The notes beneath the pieces were generated by a model that saw only the letters and a list, made by a program, of their open reading frames with translations, was not told the origin of the DNA and searched no databases. Below are positions 1-5,910 of a stretch of DNA of 9,371 bases, piece after piece. Positions within the stretch are counted from its first letter, which is position 1. Every line of letters starts with the position of its first letter. Origin of the DNA: Bacteroidota bacterium (GTDB lineage: Bacteria; Bacteroidota; Ignavibacteria; SZUA-365); contig JAGTUW010000133.1 in NCBI GenBank assembly GCA_018224345.1, positions 1 to 9,371 of the forward strand, read 5' to 3'. The translations under genes were made by a program, and so were the position numbers.

Positions 1-35
1 CGGGACGCTGTTCAGATCATCGTGTGATGGAATGC

Positions 36-1670
36 TTATTTGCTCAGAAGCATCTTGATGGTTTTGTTGAAGAGAATTCCTGACTCCACGCCGACCATAT
101 TGACGGTAGCGATGTAGTTACCGCTCGGGAGCTGACCTGCATCGAATTGCACGGTGTAGACTCCTGCATCGACTGTTTCATCGCGCAGTATGCTGATATC
201 ACGACCGAGTACATCGGTGACCACCAGGCGCACCTGACTGCGCTCGGGAACAGAATAATGAATGCTGGTAAGCGGGTTGAACGGGTTGGGGAAATTCTGA
301 TCCATATCGAAAGTGACCGGAGAGAAGGCTGTGGAACGTTTTTCCGGGTTGATCCCATGAATCTTCAACCAGTTCATTTTGATTGCGATGTAGTCGAAGT
401 TGTTGATAACACCGTTTCCATCGGTATCCATGTGACAGCCCTCGGGGGTGTCCCACGGAGCGCTCGGCTGCATTTCCCATCGCAGATATGTCAGTGGATC
501 GCTTGCCGCGTCTGCACGGAAACGTTGCGGACCGTTGAGCCATGTCGGACGCAGATTTGCTTCGTGAATATACGTGTTCAACGCCGCGCGGTCGGCGTAG
601 TTGACGACACCGTTGTTGTCGGTATCACCCGGCCAGACTTCACACACTTCCGCACCGGGAGGCAACAGAAGGATCGCGGATTCAATAATTACCTGATCCT
701 CGAAGCCGCATGAATTGAGCACGGTAAATTCGGCTTCAATAATATGCCACCCTGGTGCTACATTCATCGCGTTGAAGTTGTAGGTGCCGTTGATGATGTT
801 GCCGCCGACGCAATTGATGCCCGACAGCGTCTCGGAGGCAACGAGTTGTCCCTGCGGGGTTTTCAGATTGAACATGATGGCGCCTATGAAATCGTCGGTC
901 GGATGTCCGATCTGGTAGTTGATCGGAATGATGTTCGGGACATAGACAAGGCCCGGTGCATTGATGGCGGTGATGGATGAGGAACCCCCGCAGCCGAATT
1001 GCATGTTGGGAAGAGCATTATCGGAGTAGCTATAATTGTAGCTGCAGATCTGGTTGTACAGTCCGTCGCTGTAATAATACTGCTGGCGTCCTGCCGACCC
1101 GGGAAAACCGTAGCGGTACGCATAGGTGTTGGTGTAGTCCCAATCCGGAGTCCAGGTCTGCTGGTGACAGACATCGATAAGAATATTGCTGACACCATCC
1201 CAGACAAAATCCGAGTTGAAGTGGTGCGTCACCCAGCCCGGTACGTTGTACTGGTTGCCGTCGAACGGTGTCGGACCGTATACCTGCGTGAAACCACCCG
1301 TGTTGTCGAAGCCCGATGGCACGGCAGTCACGGTGGTGTTTTTCATGCTGATGTTGAATTCGTCGATCAGAAAATTTCCGTAGCCGACGGTGTTTGCGCC
1401 ATTCCACCCCTCGATGTAAAATGCGAGCGATGTGAAGGTGACCGGGCCAGTGGGGACAAGCCCGATATTCGCGAAATCAGCGGGTGTGATCAGGTATTGA
1501 TGCCTGGTGCGCGTGTACCAGTGGGCGATGGGTGCGGAGTGCAGATCGTACACGTCTGTAGTAAGTACCGAGCCGCCCCAATCGAGTGTGACGACGCCCT
1601 GCGCCTGCGCTGGTGGTGCGGTGAGCAACAGGACGATCGCGAGAAGGCATAGCTTTCGCAAAAGATGCAT
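36..1670 (-). CDS. Secreted dockerin-like protein with T9SS sorting domain (paralogue A)
   Basis: 544-residue exported protein of unknown specific function. Residues 1-24 are a signal peptide (basic start, Leu/Val core, A-Q-A before the cut), so it passes Sec first. Residues about 28-228 form a beta-rich module whose 'VWDGVSNILIDVC' stretch (156-168) matches a sandwich module seen in other Bacteroidota secreted proteins; the part at 179-215 is very tyrosine-rich. A second beta-rich linker runs about 230-340. Residues 343-434 are a dockerin-like module with two calcium loops of DxDxNG type (D349-D360 and D415-D426) and two cysteines (C343, C412) that could form a disulphide. Residues about 455-544 are the type IX sorting domain (DQNFPNPFNP, then PSGNYIATV), implying outer-membrane export and cleavage or anchoring. 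The ATG is supported by AGGAG 6 nt upstream (1677-1681). It lies downstream of, and in the same orientation as, its paralogue at 1904-3448. Domain assignment is firm; the ligand is unknown. Confidence 0.9.
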   Translation of the reverse strand: MHLLRKLCLLAIVLLLTAPPAQAQGVVTLDWGGSVLTTDVYDLHSAPIAHWYTRTRHQYLITPADFANIGLVPTGPVTFTSLAFYIEGWNGANTVGYGNFLIDEFNISMKNTTVTAVPSGFDNTGGFTQVYGPTPFDGNQYNVPGWVTHHFNSDFVWDGVSNILIDVCHQQTWTPDWDYTNTYAYRYGFPGSAGRQQYYYSDGLYNQICSYNYSYSDNALPNMQFGCGGSSSITAINAPGLVYVPNIIPINYQIGHPTDDFIGAIMFNLKTPQGQLVASETLSGINCVGGNIINGTYNFNAMNVAPGWHIIEAEFTVLNSCGFEDQVIIESAILLLPPGAEVCEVWPGDTDNNGVVNYADRAALNTYIHEANLRPTWLNGPQRFRADAASDPLTYLRWEMQPSAPWDTPEGCHMDTDGNGVINNFDYIAIKMNWLKIHGINPEKRSTAFSPVTFDMDQNFPNPFNPLTSIHYSVPERSQVRLVVTDVLGRDISILRDETVDAGVYTVQFDAGQLPSGNYIATVNMVGVESGILFNKTIKMLLSK

Positions 1671-1685
1671 GAGGTTCTCCTGAAT

Positions 1686-1761
1686 GAGTTGTTTTTCGAA
1701 AAATAACCTCGCGATGATGATGGTCCTTGAAGCCCGGCGAGAAACAAGGACTCATCAGTCC
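1686..1761 (-). promoter_or_regulatory. Structured 5' leader of paralogue A with alternative stems
   Basis: In the minus-strand transcript three stems are visible. GGACU/AGUCC (1757-1761 with 1748-1752) has a 4-nt loop. GUCCUUG/CAAGGAC (1745-1751 with 1723-1729) has a 15-nt loop. These two share bases 1748-1751 and cannot form together. A third, AU-rich hairpin around the palindrome TTTTTCGAAAAA (1692-1703, arms extending to 1686 and 1710) ends only 4 nt from the Shine-Dalgarno AGGAG. The base pairing is seen in the sequence; a regulatory role is inference. Confidence 0.3.
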
Positions 1762-1775
1762 GAATTATTCTGTTG

Positions 1776-1806
1776 CTAAAGTATGCTCCATTATTGAAAA
1801 TAGCAA
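1776..1806 (-). promoter_or_regulatory. Candidate promoter of paralogue A
   Basis: Read on the minus strand: TTGCTA (1801-1806), 17-nt spacer, TACTTT (1778-1783). The -10 is a weak match to the sigma-70 consensus. TACTTTAG (1776-1783) is also one mismatch from the Bacteroidota-type TAnnTTTG box. It would give a leader of roughly 100 nt before the ATG at 1670. It lies downstream of the 1845-1881 hairpin, consistent with paralogue A having its own transcript. Inference from motif and position only. Confidence 0.35.
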
Positions 1807-1844
1807 GAGGGAATGGGGGTATATTGCGCAGCGGCGAGTAAACG

Positions 1845-1881
1845 CAGAGAGGCCGGTTCACACAGGGAACCGGCCTCTCTG
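1845..1881 (-). terminator. Strong hairpin downstream of paralogue B (probable terminator)
   Basis: A perfect 15-bp stem (1845-1859 with 1867-1881) with a 7-nt loop begins 23 nt after the stop codon of the 1904-3448 gene. The stem is GC-rich in its centre (GGCCGG). On the minus strand it is followed only by a weak U-tract (GCGTTTA), so it is an imperfect intrinsic terminator or a transcript-stabilising 3' hairpin. A near-identical copy lies at 3648-3684 after the gene remnant, indicating that hairpin and gene end were duplicated together. Confidence 0.65.
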
Positions 1882-2002
1882 AAAGGGGGAAGGAAGAACT
1901 GAATTATTTGCTCATCGTCATACGGACTGTTTTGTTGAAGGTCAGTCCTGATTCAATTCCTGTCATATGTACGGTTGCGACGTAGTTGCCACTGGGGAGA
2001 GT
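1845..2002 (-). repeat. Duplicated block, intact copy (gene 3' end plus hairpin)
   Basis: This segment holds the last 32 codons and stop of the 1904-3448 gene plus the hairpin behind it. By eye it matches 3648-3804 with seven substitutions and a one-base indel, about 95% identity. Similarity stops abruptly at the outer base of the hairpin on one side and inside the sorting-domain codons on the other. Confidence 0.85.
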
Positions 2003-3448
2003 ACCCGCATCGAATGTCGCGGTGTGCACACCCGCATCGACGGTTTCATCGACCAGAGTGGTGATTTCCCGTCCGAGCATGTCACTGACCACCAGACGCA
2101 CCTGGCTGCGTTCGGGCGCTGCATAGCGGAGCGTAGTGCTGGGGTTGAACGGGTTCGGGTAATTCTGATCGAGATCGAAGGTCACCGTGGAAAACGCCGG
2201 TGATTGCTTGGCTTCGATCGTACTATGCGTACGCATCCAGTTGAGTTTGATGGCGATATAGTCAAAGTTGTTTACGACACCATTCCCGTCGGTATCCATA
2301 TAGCAACCATCGGAGGTCTGCCAGGGTGCACTGGGTTGGGCCTTCCATTCGAGGTAATCCATGCCGCCAGTGATACTGAAGCGGGTCGGACCCTCGAGCC
2401 AACTGCTGCGAAGGTTTGCGTCATGGATGTATGTATTCAGATCCGCGCGATCGGCGTAGTTGACCACGCCGTCGTTGTTGGCGTCACCCGGCCAGACCAG
2501 GCACATCTGCGCGCCCGGAGGCAGTAGCAGCAGTGTTGTCGAGGGCGCCTGGTAATCGTCGTAATCCATGCAGCTGTTCTTCGTGTTGAAGGTCACGTCG
2601 ACTTTGAAATAACCGGAGGGGAGCGTCCCGGGCAGCGGGATGTTCTCTACGCCGTTGAGGGTCTGATTCGCCTGTTTCAGTGCCGAGAAGCTGTAGCTGT
2701 AGACCAGGTCATCGGTGATGACATTACGCAGATCCATCGTGATGTTGACATTGGACTCTTCGTCGGGGAAGGTCACGTTGTACTTCAGATTGACCGAACC
2801 GGGGATATTCGCGAAGCTCGACGGCTGCATCTGTGCATCGAGGAGTTCGTAGGAAATCGATCCATCGGGGAAGAAGCAGCCCTCGTCGTAATATACCGCA
2901 CCGCAGAACTGGCGAGGATAGAAAGCGTGGCCTGGTGACGGCATGGTCCCATAGACACCATGCCCCTGTGTATTGATGCTTATATAACTGTCGGAAAACA
3001 CGAACGGTGGTGTACCTGAGCGATAGCGCAGTGTTCCGTTCGTCCGCCAGATAATAAACCCATGTGTAACACCCGGGTCCATCAGCAGGTCGAGATCATA
3101 GGGAATCTCGTCATAGTTGGGTGTACCGGCGGCTGTGAATGTAGCTTCACCAAGTTTGACCCAGCCGGTTGTTCGGAAAGAGCCCGGGGTTGTGTACATA
3201 CCATCCGGATTCATCCAGATTTCGATTGTGTTTGAGCCACTGTATGTTTCGACCCAGAAGCGGTAAAGTTTGGTTGACTGCAACGCAGTTATGTCAAAGG
3301 CCACGCCGGTCTGTCCGTTATTGGCCTGGACGGTCGAGAGTGAAAGCGACCCCTGCGCCTGAACAGCGCTTGGCAGGGAGAAAAACGAGAAAAGAAGGAG
3401 CGCCGCTATAAAAAGGCTCCCCTGTCTCATAGTATTTTTGAACTTCAT
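1904..3448 (-). CDS. Secreted dockerin-like protein with T9SS sorting domain (paralogue B)
   Basis: 514-residue exported protein of unknown specific function. Residues 1-31 are a signal peptide (basic start, Leu/Phe-rich core, AVQA end). Residues about 33-190 form a beta-rich module opening 'NNGQTGVAFDITAL' that resembles extracellular sandwich modules of FCB-group and planctomycete proteins; it is not alignable by eye with the N-terminus of paralogue A. A second beta-rich stretch covers about 195-310. Residues 316-404 are a dockerin-like module with calcium loops D322-D333 and D385-D396 and cysteines C316 and C382. Residues about 425-514 are the type IX sorting domain (DQNYPNPFNP; PSGNYVATV; KTVRMTMSK end). 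From 'LLLPPGA' onward it parallels paralogue A almost residue for residue. The ATG is set by a strong AGGAGG (3453-3458) 4 nt upstream. A strong hairpin follows the stop, and a remnant of a third copy lies upstream at 3706-3804. Confidence 0.9.
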   Translation of the reverse strand: MKFKNTMRQGSLFIAALLLFSFFSLPSAVQAQGSLSLSTVQANNGQTGVAFDITALQSTKLYRFWVETYSGSNTIEIWMNPDGMYTTPGSFRTTGWVKLGEATFTAAGTPNYDEIPYDLDLLMDPGVTHGFIIWRTNGTLRYRSGTPPFVFSDSYISINTQGHGVYGTMPSPGHAFYPRQFCGAVYYDEGCFFPDGSISYELLDAQMQPSSFANIPGSVNLKYNVTFPDEESNVNITMDLRNVITDDLVYSYSFSALKQANQTLNGVENIPLPGTLPSGYFKVDVTFNTKNSCMDYDDYQAPSTTLLLLPPGAQMCLVWPGDANNDGVVNYADRADLNTYIHDANLRSSWLEGPTRFSITGGMDYLEWKAQPSAPWQTSDGCYMDTDGNGVVNNFDYIAIKLNWMRTHSTIEAKQSPAFSTVTFDLDQNYPNPFNPSTTLRYAAPERSQVRLVVSDMLGREITTLVDETVDAGVHTATFDAGTLPSGNYVATVHMTGIESGLTFNKTVRMTMSK

Positions 3449-3504
3449 AAGACCTCCTGAGGATTATTCGAATTCCATGCTGTTGTTATGACTTAATCTA
3501 ATAA

Positions 3505-3546
3505 CAAACATACAGTGAAGATAATTCACCAATTGAGGCAGGTCAA
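3505..3546 (-). promoter_or_regulatory. Probable promoter of paralogue B
   Basis: On the minus strand TTGACC (3541-3546), a 17-nt spacer and TATCTT (3518-3523) form a good sigma-70-type promoter. Slightly downstream, TATGTTTG (3505-3512) matches the Bacteroidota -7 consensus TAnnTTTG exactly, so the true start could use either box. The leader would be about 50-65 nt. The -35 overlaps a tandem repeat (3545-3567), which suggests control at this site. Confidence 0.5.
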
Positions 3547-3567
3547 GGGCATAAAAAAGGGCATAAA
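3545..3567. repeat. Tandem 11-bp direct repeat at the -35 of paralogue B
   Basis: AAGGGCATAAA occurs at 3545-3555 and again at 3557-3567, a period of 12 bp and close to one helical turn. Its proximal end overlaps the first two bases of the -35 hexamer. This spacing is typical of a direct-repeat operator for a dimeric or tandemly bound regulator, but no regulator gene is present here to pair it with. It could also be chance slippage. Confidence 0.5.
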
Positions 3568-3647
3568 GCCAAGAAAAGTGCCGGTATTTTACTTCAGGAA
3601 GAACGTAGTGACTTATGAGCCCTGTAGGAGGACGCTCAGTGACAATA

Positions 3648-3684
3648 CAGAGAGGCAGGTTCACACAGGAAACCGGCCTCTCTG
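3648..3684 (-). terminator. Second, degraded copy of the 3' hairpin
   Basis: Copy of the 1845-1881 hairpin. The left arm carries one substitution (C to A at 3657), giving a mismatch inside the stem, and the loop-side base that closed the fifteenth pair is also changed (3670). It follows the pseudogene remnant at the same distance (one base shorter) as the intact copy follows its gene. With no intact gene to terminate, it is probably a relic, though it could still stop minus-strand readthrough. Confidence 0.6.
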
Positions 3685-3705
3685 AAAGGGGAATGAAGAA
3701 CTGAA

Positions 3706-3804
3706 TTATTTGCTCATCGTCATACGGACTGTCTTGCTGAAGGTCAGTCCTGATTCAGTTCCTGTCATATGTACGGTTGCGACGTAGTTGCCACTGGGGA
3801 GTGT
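3706..3804 (-). pseudogene. Remnant of a third paralogue: C-terminal end of a T9SS sorting domain
   Basis: Thirty-two codons and a stop, translating from TLPSGNYVATV to KTVRMTMSK, the same ending as paralogue B with only two residue changes in this stretch (I to T and N to S). There is no start codon, and an in-frame stop at 3811-3813 lies just upstream of where homology ceases, so nothing usable is translated. The rest of the gene (signal peptide, N-terminal module, dockerin loops) is absent. The likely history is duplication of the tandem gene followed by deletion or replacement of all but its 3' end. A gene-conversion or recombination product is also possible. Confidence 0.8.
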
Positions 3805-4067
3805 CCGGTGTTATAGTTCGTCTTCGCGGAGATCTCGCCGGCGCAGTTCCATTGGCGTATTACGGGATGGATGTTGCATACGGGAGGGAAATCTGCTTCA
3901 GGTGGACCCCGGCGACGGTGTGTCGGCGGTGCAGGGATTTCAGCCCTGCGGTATTCCTTGTTATTGACTGCTTCAAGTACTATGTTCATTGATCAGGTCA
4001 ACTGTCGTGCACAGCGGCACGGCAACGCTGCCCACAATGCAGTCAATAGAGAAGGATACGATACGAT
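3805..4067. other. Non-coding divergent intergenic region upstream of glmS
   Basis: These 263 bases lie between the pseudogene remnant and glmS. I find no credible gene: the short open frames across it lack ribosome sites, and one of them runs out of frame through the remnant. It contains a palindrome at 3931-3949 and two small overlapping stems at 4004-4030. No clear promoter for glmS could be picked; TTGACT (3964-3969) has no -10 at a proper distance. No conserved core of the Gram-positive glmS ribozyme is evident. Confidence 0.55.
3931..3949. repeat. REP-like palindrome in the glmS upstream region
   Basis: GCAGGG (3931-3936) and CCCTGC (3944-3949) flank a 7-nt loop ATTTCAG, with one further G-T pair outside. 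The form resembles dispersed REP-type palindromes, but only one copy is in this window, so repetitiveness cannot be shown. It lacks a T-tract on either strand, so it is not an obvious terminator. Confidence 0.35.
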
Positions 4068-5903
4068 ATGTGTGGAATTGTCGGCTATATCGGCTTGCAG
4101 GAAGTCGCGCCGATCATCATAGACGGTCTTAAACGCCTCGAATACCGGGGATATGACTCTGCCGGACTTGCGGTGCTCACCAATGGAACGGTGAATATAC
4201 TCAAACGTGCGGGCAAGGTCGCGGACCTCGAAACGCTCGTCGAGATGCATCCGATCGCCGCAACGATAGGTATCGGCCATACGCGTTGGGCGACACATGG
4301 CGAACCCAATGACATCAATGCCCATCCACACATCGATCAGACCGGCACGATCGCCTTGGTCCACAACGGGATTATAGAAAATCATGGTGCCATCCGTCAG
4401 CGGTTGGAACGTGATGGCATCGTGTTCAACACGCAGACCGACACCGAATCACTGGTGCAACTGATTTCCGCATTTTACGATATCACGCAGAATCTCGAAC
4501 AGGCCGTGCGGCTGGCGCTGCAAGAAATTGACGGGACGTTCGGTATTGTCGTCGTTTCGAGCCGGGAACCCGGCAAGCTGATCGCCGCCCGCCGGGGGAG
4601 CCCGCTTGTCCTTGGCATCAATGAAGGTGAATACTTCATTGCATCCGATGCCTCCGCAATTATCGGGCATACGCGTCAGGTCATATATCTTGAGGATGAC
4701 GATGTCGCCACACTGACGCGCGACGGCTATGAAGTCAAGACGCTTGGTGATGAGCCGGTCGAGCATCAGATTGAGGAGATCACCTACGACATAGAACAGA
4801 TTGAGAAGGGCGGTTTCGAGCATTTCATGTTGAAGGAAATCCATGAACAGGCACAGACCATCATGGATTCGATGCGTGGCCGCATCATGCTCGAGAAGGG
4901 CACCGCCAAACTCGGGGGATTACGTGAGGTATTGCCCGTACTCAACAATGCCAGACGGATCATCATCACCGCGTGCGGCACATCCTGGCATGCCGGACTC
5001 GTCGGTGAATATATGCTGGAGCATTATGCGCGTATCCCGGTTGAAGTCGAGTATGCCTCGGAGTTCCGCTACCGGGATCCTATCATCAACGAAGATGATG
5101 TCGTCATCGTGATCAGTCAGAGTGGTGAAACCGCCGATACCCTTGCAGCGTTACGGGAAGCGAAAAAGCGTGGTGCCACCGTCGTCGGGATCTGCAATGT
5201 CGTCGGCAGTACCATTGCACGTGAAACCCATGCCGGTGTATTCATTCATGCCGGTCCGGAAATCGGCGTCGCATCCACCAAAGCATTTACCGCGCAACTC
5301 GTGGCGCTTTCATTGCTCACCCTGATGCTCGGTCGCAACCGCGGCTTTATCAGTATAGAAGAAGGCCGTCAGTTCGCCGCCGAACTGCTGAGTATTCCTG
5401 ACAAAGTCACCGAGATCCTCAGCGATACTTCCGAGATTCAGGAAGTGGCCCGCAGATACAGCCAGGTTACGAATGCGTTGTATCTTGGACGCGGTTACAA
5501 TTTTCCATCGGCGCTCGAAGGAGCCCTCAAGCTCAAGGAAATCTCTTATATCCATGCGGAAGGATATCCGGCCGCGGAAATGAAACACGGGCCGATCGCG
5601 CTGATAGACGAAAACATGCCCGTCGTCATCATTGCACCGCAGGACCGTATTCACGAAAAAGTCATCAGTAACATTCAGGAAGTGAAAGCCCGCAAAGGAC
5701 TGGTCATTGCCATCGTCAATCATGAGGATGCGGTCATACACGCACTCGCCGACCACATCATCGCCATTCCACGCACGGTCGATTTTCTGACGCCCATGCT
5801 GACCAGTATTCCCCTGCAGTTGCTCGCGTACTACATCGCGGTATTGCGCGGCTGCAATGTTGATCAACCACGCAACCTCGCCAAAAGCGTGACCGTCGAA
5901 TAA
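4068..5903 (+). CDS. glmS: Glutamine--fructose-6-phosphate aminotransferase (isomerizing)
   Basis: Cytosolic enzyme converting fructose-6-phosphate and glutamine to glucosamine-6-phosphate and glutamate, the committed step to UDP-GlcNAc for peptidoglycan and lipopolysaccharide. The 611 residues match the usual family length. It opens MCGIVGYIG, and Cys2, exposed after Met removal, is the glutaminase nucleophile. Other N-terminal amidotransferase motifs are HTRWATHG (71-78), NAHPH (84-88) and VHNGIIEN (98-105). The first SIS sugar-phosphate domain has ACGTSWHAG from 302 and SQSGET (350-355). The second has the SALEGALKLKE stretch near 480-490 and EMKHGP with H507. The C-terminal DQPRNLAKSVTVE includes the active-site lysine K606. 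All expected catalytic residues are present. The start is fixed by Cys2; AGAAGGA (4050-4056) upstream is the ribosome site, with a rather long 11-nt spacing. nadA follows 7 nt after the stop, so the two are probably co-transcribed. Confidence 0.98.
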   Translation: MCGIVGYIGLQEVAPIIIDGLKRLEYRGYDSAGLAVLTNGTVNILKRAGKVADLETLVEMHPIAATIGIGHTRWATHGEPNDINAHPHIDQTGTIALVHNGIIENHGAIRQRLERDGIVFNTQTDTESLVQLISAFYDITQNLEQAVRLALQEIDGTFGIVVVSSREPGKLIAARRGSPLVLGINEGEYFIASDASAIIGHTRQVIYLEDDDVATLTRDGYEVKTLGDEPVEHQIEEITYDIEQIEKGGFEHFMLKEIHEQAQTIMDSMRGRIMLEKGTAKLGGLREVLPVLNNARRIIITACGTSWHAGLVGEYMLEHYARIPVEVEYASEFRYRDPIINEDDVVIVISQSGETADTLAALREAKKRGATVVGICNVVGSTIARETHAGVFIHAGPEIGVASTKAFTAQLVALSLLTLMLGRNRGFISIEEGRQFAAELLSIPDKVTEILSDTSEIQEVARRYSQVTNALYLGRGYNFPSALEGALKLKEISYIHAEGYPAAEMKHGPIALIDENMPVVIIAPQDRIHEKVISNIQEVKARKGLVIAIVNHEDAVIHALADHIIAIPRTVDFLTPMLTSIPLQLLAYYIAVLRGCNVDQPRNLAKSVTVE

Positions 5904-5910
5904 CTGTAAC

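Larger units (their letters stand above)
3648..3804 (-). repeat. Duplicated block, remnant copy
   Basis: 157-bp copy of 1845-2002 at about 95% identity, in the same orientation and about 1.8 kb upstream of it in transcription order. It contains the gene-end remnant and the hairpin. Sequence on both sides is unrelated to the flanks of the intact copy. Confidence 0.85.

Noticed and set aside
18..29. Small stem (CATC/GATG) after the stop of paralogue A as terminator
   Set aside because: Only 4 bp with no T-tract visible on the minus strand before the window ends; too weak to call.
1723..1761. Hammerhead-ribozyme-like CTGATGAG followed by a complementary stem on the minus strand
   Set aside because: The CUGAUGA core and a following stem (GUCCUUG/CAAGGAC) are present, but the required GAAA after the stem is replaced by CAUC and no stem I/III pairing with a cleavage triplet was found.
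3765..3989. Minus-strand 74-codon open frame spanning the gene remnant
   Set aside because: It reads the remnant in a shifted frame relative to the sorting domain, ends within it, and has no family resemblance.
3805..4067. glmS self-cleaving ribozyme upstream of glmS
   Set aside because: That riboswitch is known mainly from Gram-positive bacteria, and I could not find its conserved core or pseudoknot layout in this stretch.
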